This document shows positions 8,229 to 17,254 of a stretch of DNA of 64,000 nt, piece after piece. A model generated the notes under the pieces. The model did not search any database and was not told the DNA's origin. It saw only the letters and a program-made list of their open reading frames with translations. The position numbers were made by a program, and so were the translations under genes. The first letter of the stretch is position 1. Each line of letters starts with the position of its first letter. This DNA is from Flagellimonas profundi (lineage in GTDB: Bacteria > Bacteroidota > Bacteroidia > Flavobacteriales > Flavobacteriaceae). The DNA lies in NCBI RefSeq assembly GCF_017313275.1, contig NZ_JAFLNM010000001.1, forward strand, positions 1,856,457 through 1,920,456, read 5' to 3'.

Positions 8229-9116
8229 CTATTGTTTTGGCTGAATAATGTGTATATCGCGCTGTGGGAACGGTATACTAACGTTGTTCTCTTTGAACTT
8301 GGCATTGATCTTATAGCGCATTTCGCTTTTTATCCGTGGGTCCCTAAAAGTATCGTTGGTAAAAAAGTATATGGAAAAAATTAAGGCCGAATCCCCAAAA
8401 TCCTCAAAAAGCACAAATGGTTTAGGGCTTTTGAGCACCTGTCTTTGCCCATGGGCTATTTCTTCCAATATTTTTGTGACCAGATCAACATCACTTCCAT
8501 AAGCTACACCTACACTTACTTTTTCACGTGTGGTCCTATGGTTTTGGGTATAATTGTAAACAATGTCGCTTATAAATTTATGGTTGGGCAGTATCAACAC
8601 CTTGTCGTCGCGTGTAATGGCCCTTGTGGTACGCAATTTAATTTCGAATACCTTGCCCACTTTCCCATCCACTTCCACAACATCCCCAACTTGAAGGGAC
8701 TTGTCCACTATAATAAAAATACCCCCAAGAATATCTTTGAACAATTCTTGCAAAGCAAGCCCCAAACCAACGAACAGTGCCGCCGATGCCGTAATTACCA
8801 AGGTAATGTCCACCCCTGCAGCACTTAAGGTGACCAAAACCGCAATCAGGTAAATCACATAGTTCAGGAACTTAAAAACACTGGAAAACTTTTGCTTGTC
8901 TTCCTGTTGCATTTTACGGGTGATGAGATGCCGTAACCATTTAAGTATAAAGTTTGTTGCAATCAATGTAAGGGTTAAAAGCAACAGTAATCCTATGGTA
9001 AGGTGAATGGATTTTTCGCCTTGGCCAATATGGAATCCAAGGTCTAAAAAATCTTTAATGGACCCCCAAACATCCTCCTGTATAATTTCCTTTATATCTT
9101 CTGCTCCTTCTTGCAT
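8229..9116 (-). CDS. MscS-family small-conductance mechanosensitive channel
   Basis: 295 residues. Three hydrophobic helices (about 33-52, 75-95, 100-130) are followed by the MscS middle domain. TM3 carries the glycine/alanine-rich pore segment ASAALFVGLGLALQELFKD, and the beta domain has DKSLQVGDVVEVDGKVGKV with the RTTRAITRDDKVLILPNH signature. The C-terminal alpha/beta domain ends IPFPQRDIHI. It opens on membrane tension and releases solutes during osmotic downshock. The gene follows the ABC permease by 6 bp and precedes the DUF6268 gene in one direction, so an envelope operon is likely. Confidence 0.93.
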   Translation of the reverse strand: MQEGAEDIKEIIQEDVWGSIKDFLDLGFHIGQGEKSIHLTIGLLLLLTLTLIATNFILKWLRHLITRKMQQEDKQKFSSVFKFLNYVIYLIAVLVTLSAAGVDITLVITASAALFVGLGLALQELFKDILGGIFIIVDKSLQVGDVVEVDGKVGKVFEIKLRTTRAITRDDKVLILPNHKFISDIVYNYTQNHRTTREKVSVGVAYGSDVDLVTKILEEIAHGQRQVLKSPKPFVLFEDFGDSALIFSIYFFTNDTFRDPRIKSEMRYKINAKFKENNVSIPFPQRDIHIIQPKQ

Positions 9117-9122
9117 ACTGCT

Positions 9123-10463
9123 CTAATATCTTAACCACTTAATCAATTCTTTGTATGTAGGCTTTTTACCATACATTAAGATACCGGTTCTGTAAATTTT
9201 AGCCGCCAATGATACGATACCCAAAAAGGTAACGATCAAAAGAAAAATAGACAATAAAAATTGCCACACGGGCACTCCTCCTTCTCCTATTCCCCCAGGC
9301 AACCTCATCAGCATTACAATTGGTGATGTTAATGGAAACAATGAAAACCCGACTGCAATGGGACCATGTGGATTACTGAATACGGAAAAGAACCCAACAT
9401 AAATAGCCAACATTAAAGGTAATATAATAGGGAAAATAAATTGCTGTGTATCTGTCTCATTATCCACTGCCGCACCAATGGCTGCATAAATGGAACTGTA
9501 AATAAGATACCCCAGAACAAAATATATGAAGAAAGATATAATCAATAAGCCCCAAGGAATATCGTAAATCTCTTTTGCGTACATCATCATTTCACTATCC
9601 ATTGCACCTAATTGAGACACGCCCATTGCTCCAGGAGTCACACCACTAGTATCAGCAGAAAGCGCTGCTAGGTCCACACCAAAAATCAATACAACAATAA
9701 ACATTAATAATGATGCAGAAATAATCCAGATGGAAAACTGCGTGATTCCCGCCAAGGAATTACCGATGATCTTGCCCAGCATTAATTGAAAAGGCTTTAC
9801 CGAGGATATGATCACCTCAATGATCCTACTTGTTTTTTCTTCGATAACACTTCGCATCACAAAACCACCATAAATAATAATGAACATCATAATGGCGTAT
9901 CCAAAACCTCCCCCGATAAAAGCTTTGATCTCGTTGATACCTTTCATGCTCTTTTCCCCATCGAACGTCGAAAGATTTATTTCGAAAGGTTTTTCCACAC
10001 TGGAAAATTGTTCAAAACTCACCCCCAACTTTTGCAATCTGTTTTGTCTTAACTGGCTCTGAAAAATATCCTCCAATTCCTGTGTCACCGATGTGTTTGG
10101 ATTGTCCTTGGTATACAGATAAGCGGCATTGGCGACTTGCTCAACGGTCGGTGCTGGTGGAATGTGAAGCAATCCGTAATACTCCAATGCTGTAGTGGAA
10201 TCCTTTGCCTGTTCCAAGCTCAAATCTTCCAGATGGACGAAAGAAATATTTTTTGAGGGATTGAAGTCATTTTGAAAAAAGGAACTTTCGTTCAAAACCG
10301 TCACCACTCTGGTCTCCTCATCATTTACCTTGGCCAAATAGGCAATAAGGACAATCATTCCAACCATTAAAAGCGGACTTAAAATGGTCATTACAATAAA
10401 GGAACGGTTGCGCACCTTGGCCAAATACTCCCGTTTAATGATCAACCCTAATTTACTGGCCAT
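9123..10463 (-). CDS. ABC-2 family transporter permease (NatB-like)
   Basis: 446 residues. A basic N-terminus (GLIIKREYLAKVRNRSF) precedes TM1, then a large extracytoplasmic domain (about 50-180) and a C-terminal bundle of five or six helices including the VIEEKTSRIIEVIISSVKPFQLMLGKI cytoplasmic coupling loop typical of ABC-2/NatB permeases. Forms an exporter with the ATPase encoded just upstream, whose gene overlaps this one by 11 bp. The Na+ efflux role of B. subtilis NatAB is one precedent; the substrate here is unknown. Confidence 0.9.
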   Translation of the reverse strand: MASKLGLIIKREYLAKVRNRSFIVMTILSPLLMVGMIVLIAYLAKVNDEETRVVTVLNESSFFQNDFNPSKNISFVHLEDLSLEQAKDSTTALEYYGLLHIPPAPTVEQVANAAYLYTKDNPNTSVTQELEDIFQSQLRQNRLQKLGVSFEQFSSVEKPFEINLSTFDGEKSMKGINEIKAFIGGGFGYAIMMFIIIYGGFVMRSVIEEKTSRIIEVIISSVKPFQLMLGKIIGNSLAGITQFSIWIISASLLMFIVVLIFGVDLAALSADTSGVTPGAMGVSQLGAMDSEMMMYAKEIYDIPWGLLIISFFIYFVLGYLIYSSIYAAIGAAVDNETDTQQFIFPIILPLMLAIYVGFFSVFSNPHGPIAVGFSLFPLTSPIVMLMRLPGGIGEGGVPVWQFLLSIFLLIVTFLGIVSLAAKIYRTGILMYGKKPTYKELIKWLRY

Positions 10464-11391
10464 TATCCTTGTTGTTTACGGTTTGAATAAAAATATCGTT
10501 GGCAGATGGTATGGTTTCCTCGAACCTATTAATATTGGCACCTTTGGAAAGTTCCATTAAAATATCCCCGGTTTGATGGGATGGCAATTGCACTTTGAAG
10601 TTCAATTGGTTTTCATCAGAATCGACCTCAGAGGAAAGGATATTGAATTTTTCTTTCAAAGAACGCATCATGGCACTAACATCTTTTTCCACATAAAGAC
10701 CTACATTGAATATATTGTTCTTATAGGCTTTTTTGATATCGGACAATTTTCCGTCAAGGATTTTTTCCGATTTGTGTATGAGGGCAATATGCTCACAAAG
10801 CTCTTCCACGGATTCCATTCGGTGTGTGGAAAAAATAATAGAGGTTCCGTTTTCCTTTAGTTGAAGGATTTCATCCTTGATGATGTTGGCATTTATGGGA
10901 TCAAAACCACTGAAAGGCTCATCAAATATCAAAAGTTTGGGTTCATGGAGCACGGTAACAATAAACTGAATTTTTTGTGCCATCCCCTTGGAGAGCTCTT
11001 GTATCTTTTTATCCCACCAATCCCCAATGTTCAAGCGGTCGAACCAATATGTAAGCCGAGTCTTGGCCTCGCTTTTGGACAATCCTTTCAATTGAGCCAA
11101 GTACAGCGCTTGTTCGCCTACCTTCATGCTTTTGTACAACCCTCGTTCTTCGGGCAGGTACCCAATGGACGCAATATGTTTTGGGGCCAAAGGTTCCCCA
11201 TTCAATAAAATCTCACCGGAATCTTGATGTGTTATTTGATTGATTATCCTGATAAACGAGGTTTTACCGGCCCCGTTAGGACCCAAGAGTCCATAAATGC
11301 AATTCTTGGGAATTTGTAGTGAAATGTTGCTCAGCGCTGTGTAATCACCATAAGTTTTGGTCACATTTTCAGCAACAAGGATATGATCCAT
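10453..11391 (-). CDS. ABC transporter ATP-binding protein (NatA-like)
   Basis: 312 residues. Walker A GPNGAGKT (about 37-44), Q-loop region YLPEERGLYKSM, signature LSKGMAQK, Walker B LLIFDEPFSG, and H-loop STHRMESVEEL are all present. A C-terminal extension of about 90 residues is typical of the DUF4162-type tail of NatA proteins. Overlaps the permease gene by 11 bp, so the two are translated together. A CAAAGATA at 11406-11413 reads TATCTTTG on the minus strand and could be the -7 promoter element, although it would leave a very short leader. Confidence 0.92.
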   Translation of the reverse strand: MDHILVAENVTKTYGDYTALSNISLQIPKNCIYGLLGPNGAGKTSFIRIINQITHQDSGEILLNGEPLAPKHIASIGYLPEERGLYKSMKVGEQALYLAQLKGLSKSEAKTRLTYWFDRLNIGDWWDKKIQELSKGMAQKIQFIVTVLHEPKLLIFDEPFSGFDPINANIIKDEILQLKENGTSIIFSTHRMESVEELCEHIALIHKSEKILDGKLSDIKKAYKNNIFNVGLYVEKDVSAMMRSLKEKFNILSSEVDSDENQLNFKVQLPSHQTGDILMELSKGANINRFEETIPSANDIFIQTVNNKDNGQ

Positions 11392-11452
11392 GTAAACAAT
11401 TTTTTCAAAGATATGTATTTGCTGGATACCTTATTTCCTATAAAAACAAAAA

Positions 11453-11479
11453 CCCACCCTTAAAAAAATCAAGGATGGG
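11453..11479 (-). terminator. Rho-independent terminator of grpE-dnaJ
   Basis: On the minus strand cccatcctt pairs with aagggtggg (one G-U pair) around an 8-9 nt loop and is followed by a T-rich run. It lies about 95 bp behind the dnaJ stop. Confidence 0.6.
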
Positions 11480-11571
11480 AAAAAAATTGCTATGAAAAAG
11501 AAAATTAGATATCGGTCACCCAACATCAGTTTCAAATATACGTTTTTTATTTTAACAGAAGGTTTTTATTC

Positions 11572-12687
11572 TTACGAGAACATATCTTTTACCTTCTCAA
11601 AAAAGGATTTATCCGATTTTTCGGGCCTTGGGACAAAATTGTCATCGTCCTGCATACGCTCAAAAAATTCCTTTTGCTCCTTGTTTATATTCTTTGGTGT
11701 CCAAACATTTACATGCACCAACAAATCTCCTGCTCCATAGCCATTAAGACTGTTGATTCCCTTGCCCCTAAGCCTTAAAATTTTTCCAGACTGTAGGCCT
11801 GGTTCCAATTTTATGCGGACTTTTCCGCCTATGGCATCAATTTCTTTGGAACTTCCAAGTACTGCCTCGGGCATACTTATGTACAAATCATAATGTAGAT
11901 TGTCCCCTTCACGCTTTAGGGTTTCGTGCTCCAAAGTTTCAATGGCCACCAACAAATCCCCTGCTATTCCATTACCTGGGGCATCGTTACCTTTTCCTGC
12001 CACTTTAAGCTGCATACCGTCCTCTACTCCTGGCGGTATTTTAATGGAAACAGTCTCCTCTTCCACTTTTAGGCCTTGAGCATCGGCTCCAGCAGGTTTT
12101 TTGTCTATAGCCTGCCCTGCACCGCCACAAGTAGTACAAGTGGTTGCCGTTTGCATTCTACCCAAAATAGTATTGGTAATTTTGGTAATTTGTCCGGTAC
12201 CATTACATGTGGGACATGTTTTATAAGTAACACCGTCTGCCTGAAGTTTGCGTCTTACCTTGACTTTTTTCTCCACTCCGTTGGCAACTTCTTCCAGCGT
12301 CAACTTTACACGAATACGCAAGTTGCTTCCCTTGGCCCTGCGTTGTCCGCTGCCAAATCCACCAAATCCGCTGAATCCACCTCCAAAGGCTCCTCCGAAA
12401 ATATCACCGAACTGACTAAAGATATCATCCATGTTCATACCTCCGCCGCCAAATCCTCCGCTACCATCGAAGGCTGCATGGCCAAATTGGTCATACTTTG
12501 CCCTTTTGTCAGGGTTACCCAACACCTCATAAGCCTCGGCGGATTTCTTGAACATTTCCTCAGCTTTGGTATCGCCTGGATTCTTATCCGGGTGGAATTC
12601 GATGGCCTTTTTTCGGTAGGCCTTTTTTATTTCTGCAGCTGAAGCTCCTTTGGAGACTCCCAATATTTCGTAATAATCTTCCTTCAT
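11572..12687 (-). CDS. dnaJ: Chaperone DnaJ, two-zinc-motif form
   Basis: 371 residues. J domain 1-70 with HPD at 32-34, a Gly/Phe-rich linker (about 75-115), a zinc-finger region, and two substrate-binding beta domains ending in the dimerisation segment. E. coli DnaJ has four CxxCxGxG motifs; only two are visible here, CPTCNGTG (about 158) and CTTCGGAG (about 183). They correspond to motifs 2 and 3, which together form zinc centre II; motif 1 is replaced by [12 protein letters not shown]. Stimulates DnaK ATPase and hands over unfolded clients. Lies 6 bp behind grpE in one operon. Confidence 0.95.
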   Translation of the reverse strand: MKEDYYEILGVSKGASAAEIKKAYRKKAIEFHPDKNPGDTKAEEMFKKSAEAYEVLGNPDKRAKYDQFGHAAFDGSGGFGGGGMNMDDIFSQFGDIFGGAFGGGFSGFGGFGSGQRRAKGSNLRIRVKLTLEEVANGVEKKVKVRRKLQADGVTYKTCPTCNGTGQITKITNTILGRMQTATTCTTCGGAGQAIDKKPAGADAQGLKVEEETVSIKIPPGVEDGMQLKVAGKGNDAPGNGIAGDLLVAIETLEHETLKREGDNLHYDLYISMPEAVLGSSKEIDAIGGKVRIKLEPGLQSGKILRLRGKGINSLNGYGAGDLLVHVNVWTPKNINKEQKEFFERMQDDDNFVPRPEKSDKSFFEKVKDMFS

Positions 12688-12693
12688 ACAGCT

Positions 12694-13269
12694 TTAGTTT
12701 CCAACAACAACTTTTGGATGTCTGATGATTCGGTCACCAAGTTTGAAACCTTTTTCAACGACATCTATGATTTTCCCTTTCATTTTCTTGTCAGGTGCCG
12801 GTATTTGCGTGATGGCATCGTGCACCTCGGCATCGAATGTATCCCCGGGCTCCACCTGAACTTGTTCCAAACCTTTGTTTTTAAGGGTCTCCTTGAACTT
12901 ATTGCTGATGAGTTCAACTCCCTTGAACATTTCTTTGTCCTCCGACTTGGAGAGTTCTTTTAAGGCACGATCAAAGTCATCCATAATGGGTAACAAGGCC
13001 ACCATGACTTCCTGTCCCGCTGTTTTGAACAAATCCATCCGTTCCTTCGAAGTTCTTCGCTTGTAATTTTCAAACTCTGCAAAAAGTCTAAGGAACTTTT
13101 CTTTTTCCTTGGCCAAATCCTCGCGTAACTTTTCCTCTTCGGAACGTTCTTCCTCGCTTTCTTCTTCGTTTTCGGCCTCTATATGTTCGTCGTTCAGCTC
13201 AGTACTCTCTTCGGTTTGCCCCTTTTTAGGCTCATCTTCCATTTCCTCAACCTTACTTTTATCGCTCAT
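12694..13269 (-). CDS. grpE: Nucleotide exchange factor GrpE
   Basis: 191 residues. A strongly acidic, disordered N-terminus (about 1-50, many Glu) is followed by the long dimerising helix (LREDLAKEKEKFLRLFAEFENYKRRT) and the C-terminal beta-wing (VEPGDTFDAEVHDAI, GKIIDVVEKGFKLGDRIIRHPKVVV). Releases ADP from DnaK. Transcribed with dnaJ; a good promoter is seen upstream (13300-13331). Length is usual for the family. Confidence 0.96.
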   Translation of the reverse strand: MSDKSKVEEMEDEPKKGQTEESTELNDEHIEAENEEESEEERSEEEKLREDLAKEKEKFLRLFAEFENYKRRTSKERMDLFKTAGQEVMVALLPIMDDFDRALKELSKSEDKEMFKGVELISNKFKETLKNKGLEQVQVEPGDTFDAEVHDAITQIPAPDKKMKGKIIDVVEKGFKLGDRIIRHPKVVVGN

Positions 13270-13299
13270 GTTCTATTGTTTTATTCCGATTTGAAGTGG

Positions 13300-13331
13300 C
13301 AAAAGTACTGCCAATTGTCCAAAAATGTCAA
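13300..13331 (-). promoter_or_regulatory. grpE-dnaJ promoter
   Basis: Reading the minus strand, TTG (13331-13329), a 21-nt spacer and TACTTTTG (13307-13300) match the Bacteroidota housekeeping consensus TTG-N17-21-TAnnTTTG. Transcription would start near 13293, about 25 nt before the grpE ATG. No CIRCE or HrcA-type inverted repeat was noticed. Confidence 0.6.
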
Positions 13332-13350
13332 AATGTCACCGCAAAACATA

Positions 13351-13374
13351 AAAAAAGCCGCCGAAGCGGACTTT
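13351..13374 (-). terminator. Terminator of the TIGR01777 gene
   Basis: Minus-strand hairpin aaag(t)ccgc-TTCG-gcggcttt with one bulged base, a stable UUCG tetraloop and a run of seven T. It lies about 30 bp after the stop of the epimerase gene and just upstream of the grpE promoter. Confidence 0.75.
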
Positions 13375-13404
13375 GTACATTAAAATCGTCATGAAAATGG
13401 ATTC

Positions 13405-14352
13405 CTATGCTTCAATGGATGCAGGAACTCCTTCTTCCCTTTGAGGGGTGTACAAGGCTTTCAAAGCTTGACAAACATTTACATACTGGAAAGAAAACCC
13501 TTCATCTTCAATCTTTTTACTGCTTACACGCTGGCTAGCCAACAAAAGTGTCGACATTTTTCCCAAAATCACTTTTAAAATAAACGCGGGAACATTGGGC
13601 ATCCAAAGAGGTCTGTCCAAAATTCTAGCCAATTCTTTGGTAAGCTTTGTATTTGTAACAGGGTTTGGAGCCACACCATTATATGTTCCTTGAAGGTTGT
13701 TTTCAACGGCAAAAGCAAACATCTGTGCCAAATCTTCAATATGAATCCAAGATTGCCATTGATCTCCACTTCCTATGGGTGCGCCTACAAAGTTTTTAAC
13801 GGGCAGGGCCATTTTGGGAAGGGCTCCCCCATCTTTGGACAAGACCAGGCCAATCCGGATTTTGGCCACATCAACTCCTAAGTCCTTAAAAGTTTCGGCC
13901 TCCGTTTCCCATTTAGTAACAACCTCTCCCAGAAATCCATTGTCCACCTTATCCGTATCCTCTTCATAATAATCACATATGGAGCTGGGATAAATACCAA
14001 TGGCCGAAGCGGAAACCAAACATTCCACTTCTCCGTTATTGGACCGTTCCAGTCCTTTTTTGAGCGTTCGTAAACTATCTACACGGCTGGAAAGCACTTT
14101 TTTTCTGTGCTCAGGAGTCCAACGCTTGGCTATATCGGTGCCGGCCAAATTAATTATGGCCTGTACATCCTTAAAGCATTCCAAGTCTATTTCCCCTTTG
14201 GACGGATTCCAATAAAAACCCTGGAAATCTTCTGTGGAAGTAATCTTTTCTTTACTTGTGCTCAAATAATTTACGGGAATACTTCTTTGGTGCAAAACCT
14301 CTACTATGGCCTGCCCCACCAATCCCGTAGCACCTGTTATCAACACCTTCAT
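13405..14352 (-). CDS. TIGR01777 family SDR epimerase/oxidoreductase (YfcH-like)
   Basis: 315 residues. Extended SDR with the NAD(P)-binding GATGLVG near the N-terminus (7-13), the IINLAG motif, SASAIGIYP (catalytic Ser region, with the Tyr-x3-Lys pattern degraded as usual in this family), the segment KIRIGLVLSKDGGALPKM and QSWIHIEDLA. The C-terminal DUF1731-type tail (PLWMPNVPAFILKVILG ... SQRVSSKK) completes the YfcH/TIGR01777 signature. The substrate of this family is not established. Single gene with its own terminator. Confidence 0.9.
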   Translation of the reverse strand: MKVLITGATGLVGQAIVEVLHQRSIPVNYLSTSKEKITSTEDFQGFYWNPSKGEIDLECFKDVQAIINLAGTDIAKRWTPEHRKKVLSSRVDSLRTLKKGLERSNNGEVECLVSASAIGIYPSSICDYYEEDTDKVDNGFLGEVVTKWETEAETFKDLGVDVAKIRIGLVLSKDGGALPKMALPVKNFVGAPIGSGDQWQSWIHIEDLAQMFAFAVENNLQGTYNGVAPNPVTNTKLTKELARILDRPLWMPNVPAFILKVILGKMSTLLLASQRVSSKKIEDEGFSFQYVNVCQALKALYTPQREEGVPASIEA

Positions 14353-14486
14353 ACTATCATTTTGTACAAATTTATAAGTTTAATCGTCTGTTTTTGAGAC
14401 CTTAATTTAGGTTTAACATATTTGTTTAAACTTTAGTACAATTTATGACACCTATCACTGGCCAGTTAACACATCCTTGGCAAATG

Positions 14487-15149
14487 CTATAGTTTTTTGG
14501 CGCGAAGCATTTCTCTTTTTCCTGGGGGGCCGGGCAATCGTTCTACCGTAAACCCAACGGCCTGCATGGCCCTTCGTACGCTACCTTTGGCAGCATAGGT
14601 GACCAAAACCCCATTTACTTGCAATGCCCGATACATTTGCAAGAAAATCTCTTCGGTCCATAGTTCGGGCTGAACCCTAGCACCAAAAGCATCAAAATAA
14701 ATAAGGTTGAACAAATTTTCCTCATTGATCTGCTTAAAATCTCTTTTTTGCTTTAAAATGGAAAAGTCGGGCGTAATTGAAATGGTCTCTTCCCAAGGAG
14801 AATTGTGCATTTTTCGGAATATATCCTCCAAATCTTCAAATCCCAACTGCTCGCAATAGTCCAATTGATCTACTTCTTCAATGGAAACCGGAAAAGCCTC
14901 CACGCCTACATAATCAATCTGTAACTGTTGTTCTATCGCTTCATGAAAAGTAATTAGAGCATTCAAGCCCGTTCCAAAACCTATCTCCAGTATATTGATT
15001 TTTTCATTTTGAAACAATCTCAATCCATGTTTTATAAAAACATGATAGGCTTCTTGAACCGCACCGTGCTTAGAGTGGTACTGTTCGTCCCAGTCCTCAA
15101 TTTGGATGGTCTTGGAACCATCACCGGTCGTGATTATTTTTCGCTTCAA
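14487..15149 (-). CDS. mnmD: tRNA 5-methylaminomethyl-2-thiouridine(34) methyltransferase MnmD
   Basis: 220 residues. SAM-dependent DUF752 methyltransferase that carries out the last methylation of mnm5s2U34 in tRNA; this is the stand-alone MnmD form without the MnmC oxidase domain. Motifs: EQYHSKHGAVQEA near the N-terminus, SAM motif ILEIGFGTGLNAL, YFDAFGARVQPELWTEEIF and TYAAKGSVRRAMQAVGF. The start is TTG at 15149-15147, chosen because the N-terminus fits the family exactly and no ATG lies upstream in frame. That TTG overlaps the TGA stop of the DUF4920 gene (TTGA), so translation is coupled. Confidence 0.9.
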   Translation of the reverse strand: MKRKIITTGDGSKTIQIEDWDEQYHSKHGAVQEAYHVFIKHGLRLFQNEKINILEIGFGTGLNALITFHEAIEQQLQIDYVGVEAFPVSIEEVDQLDYCEQLGFEDLEDIFRKMHNSPWEETISITPDFSILKQKRDFKQINEENLFNLIYFDAFGARVQPELWTEEIFLQMYRALQVNGVLVTYAAKGSVRRAMQAVGFTVERLPGPPGKREMLRAKKL

Positions 15150-15622
15150 GGTTGGTTGGCTATCAGCACTCCTTCCGCTTCGAACCTTAGCGTTTTCTTG
15201 GGTGCGGTTATTTGGGCCAACTCATCTTCGGAGGCGCCTTCGTCTTCGGCATAATGCCTTTGGTCTTCAACAGACATTTCTTCTAAAAAGGCTGCACCGT
15301 TCATCACCACTTTTTTTCCCGCTGCATCTTTGGGAACGAAAAAACCGTAATCCTTAAATCGGACAAAAACTTCGTCGTCGGAATCCAATTGCACCTTCAT
15401 CCAGCAGCCTTTGGACTGACAAACTTCCTTGATTTCACCAACAATTTGGGTCTGCAGAGAATCCTTGCCCGAAATCCCATCAAAAGGAGCGGATGTTTTT
15501 GAAGCTTTTCTAGAAACCTCAAATTCTTCTCCAAAATAATCTCCCTTAATAGTTTCCTGTTTGCACGAAACAATCAAAATGCCCACTAAAAAAATAGCAG
15601 CAAAAGTGTTAAAACTTCTCAT
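15146..15622 (-). CDS. DUF4920 domain lipoprotein
   Basis: 158 residues from the ATG at 15622 (an ATG at 15634 would add MLSK). The lipoprotein signal sequence ends in IVSC with the cysteine at position 20. The body carries the DUF4920 features VCQSKGCWMKV and FVRFKDYGFFVP, a pair of cysteines typical of the family, which may bind metal or act in redox. Function not established. First gene of a pair with mnmD (4-bp overlap). A TAGTTTTG on the minus strand (15688-15681) could be its -7 element. Confidence 0.88.
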   Translation of the reverse strand: MRSFNTFAAIFLVGILIVSCKQETIKGDYFGEEFEVSRKASKTSAPFDGISGKDSLQTQIVGEIKEVCQSKGCWMKVQLDSDDEVFVRFKDYGFFVPKDAAGKKVVMNGAAFLEEMSVEDQRHYAEDEGASEDELAQITAPKKTLRFEAEGVLIANQP

Positions 15623-15728
15623 TTTTGATAACATTTAAATAATTGTGGATTAAGTATGACATTTAGGTTTGTGAAACATCCAAAACTAACAATAAATAGC
15701 TAATTTTAACACGGTAAATGTACGTGAT

Positions 15729-16799
15729 ATGGAAACAATGGCTAACAAAATTGCTATAGAGAAGACTAAATCATCCAAAATCCACGATGTGGATTTTGAC
15801 AATCTTTCCTTTGGAAGTGTCTATTCCGACCATATGTTGGTCTGTGATTATAAGAACGGTAAGTGGTCGGAGCCCAAAGTAGTTCCTTACCAGCCGATTA
15901 CACTGGACCCGTCCGCAAAGATTTTCCATTATGGACAATCCATTTTTGAAGGAATGAAGGCCTACAAGGACGAAAATGGGAAAGCATGGCTCTTTAGGCC
16001 CGAGGAAAACTGGAAACGCCTGAACAAGTCGGCCAAAAGGTTGGCCATTCCAGAAATACCTGAAGCTTATTTTATGGAAGGTCTAAATGCACTGATTCAG
16101 CTGGAAAGTGACTGGATTCCTCAAAACCCAGGTAGCTCCTTATATATAAGACCTTTTGTTTTTGCTTCGGGAAACGGATTCCATGCCTCTCCTGCCGATG
16201 AGTATAAATTCATCATCGCCTGTGCACCTTCGGGAGCTTATTTCTCTGGCAAGGTAAAAGTACTGATTGAAGAAACGTACTCCAGAGCAGCAAACGGTGG
16301 TGTAGGATATGCAAAGGCAGGCGGTAACTACGCCGGTCAATTTTACCCGACACAACTGGCAGCCGAAAAAGGTTACCAACAAGTCATCTGGACCGATGAC
16401 AACACCCATGAGTTTATAGAGGAAGCAGGCGCCATGAATGTTTTTGTCCGCATTAACGATACTTTAATGACAGCCCCAACCAGTGACCGTATCTTGGATG
16501 GGATAACGAGAAAAAGTATTTTGGATATCGCCAAGGACCAAGGCATTAAAACCGAGGTCCGAAAAATATCCGTTCACGAATTGGTAGAGGCCGCAGAGAA
16601 TGGCTCCTTAAAAGAAATGTTCGGTGCTGGTACTGCCGCTGTGGTATCTCCTATTTCAGGTTTTGGTTACCATGGCAAAGATTACGACCTGCCCGAATTG
16701 GCTGAAAGCTATGCGTCCTTGTTAAAGAAAAGAATCACGGACATTCAATACAACCGTGCCGAAGATAAATTCGGATGGCGACACGAAGTCACCCAATAA
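15729..16799 (+). CDS. ilvE: Branched-chain amino acid aminotransferase
   Basis: 356 residues, fold-type IV PLP enzyme catalysing the reversible transamination of Leu, Ile and Val with 2-oxoglutarate. Motifs: LDPSAKIFHYGQSIFEGMKAYK, the PLP-lysine motif YAKAGGNYAGQ (Lys about 196), and the late FGAGTAAVVSPI segment that binds cofactor phosphate. Length fits the type II (eukaryote-like, about 350) BCAT group. An in-frame ATG at 15738 is an alternative start. Stands alone with a strong terminator behind it. Confidence 0.95.
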   Translation: METMANKIAIEKTKSSKIHDVDFDNLSFGSVYSDHMLVCDYKNGKWSEPKVVPYQPITLDPSAKIFHYGQSIFEGMKAYKDENGKAWLFRPEENWKRLNKSAKRLAIPEIPEAYFMEGLNALIQLESDWIPQNPGSSLYIRPFVFASGNGFHASPADEYKFIIACAPSGAYFSGKVKVLIEETYSRAANGGVGYAKAGGNYAGQFYPTQLAAEKGYQQVIWTDDNTHEFIEEAGAMNVFVRINDTLMTAPTSDRILDGITRKSILDIAKDQGIKTEVRKISVHELVEAAENGSLKEMFGAGTAAVVSPISGFGYHGKDYDLPELAESYASLLKKRITDIQYNRAEDKFGWRHEVTQ

Positions 16800-16807
16800 A
16801 AAAGAAA

Positions 16808-16830
16808 AGGCGCCAGGTGGCGCCTTTTTT
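16808..16830. terminator. Bidirectional terminator between ilvE and the MazG-like gene
   Basis: Perfect 7-bp stem aggcgcc/ggcgcct with a 4-nt loop, followed by six T on the plus strand and preceded by A-rich sequence, so it works for both converging genes. Confidence 0.85.
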
Positions 16831-17215
16831 ATTTATCTATAATGTTTTGAATGTCCGGCTTAAAGTAGTTCGGCCCTTTTAGCACCTTACCATCCTCGCG
16901 GTAAATAGGCTTTCCGTCATTACCAAGCTTACTCATATTGCTTCGCTGTATTTCCTCAAAAACTTCTTCAATCTTGTATTGCATACCATGCTCCAGAATG
17001 GTTCCGCATAAAATGTACAGCATATCCCCCAAGGCATCTGCCACTTCTACCAAATCGTTATTATTTGCGGCTTCCAAATACTCCCGGTTTTCCTCGTCCA
17101 TCAAATTAAATCGAAGTTTGTTCTTGTCCTTTCCCAAATCAGCTTTTGGCTTTTGGGAAACCCCGAGGCCGAAAGAATTGTGGAATAGCTCCACGGCTTT
17201 AATTTTACTTTCCAT
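16829..17215 (-). CDS. MazG-like nucleotide pyrophosphohydrolase
   Basis: 128 residues, all-alpha NTP-PPase fold. The metal-binding pattern is visible as DEENREYLEA followed by DLVEVADALGDMLYIL (ExxE ... ExxD). Such enzymes hydrolyse non-canonical or excess NTPs to NMP and PPi. The C-terminal half (RSNMSKLGNDGKPIYREDGKVLKGPNY) is the conserved tail of phosphoribosyl-ATP pyrophosphohydrolase-like relatives found widely in Bacteroidota. No HisI-like domain is attached, so a house-cleaning role is more likely than histidine synthesis. Confidence 0.85.
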   Translation of the reverse strand: MESKIKAVELFHNSFGLGVSQKPKADLGKDKNKLRFNLMDEENREYLEAANNNDLVEVADALGDMLYILCGTILEHGMQYKIEEVFEEIQRSNMSKLGNDGKPIYREDGKVLKGPNYFKPDIQNIIDK

Positions 17216-17230
17216 TACACTTATTTGATT

Positions 17231-17238
17231 TAGCTTTG
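17231..17238 (+). promoter_or_regulatory. -7 promoter element TAGCTTTG
   Basis: Exact TAnnTTTG match 17 bp before the ATG at 17255. No well-placed -33 TTG was found. Confidence 0.35.
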
Positions 17239-17254
17239 CATAAAAATATAAAAT

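Noticed and set aside
12076..12642. 188-codon open frame on the plus strand across dnaJ
   Set aside because: Antisense to the strongly conserved dnaJ; its translation has no family features.
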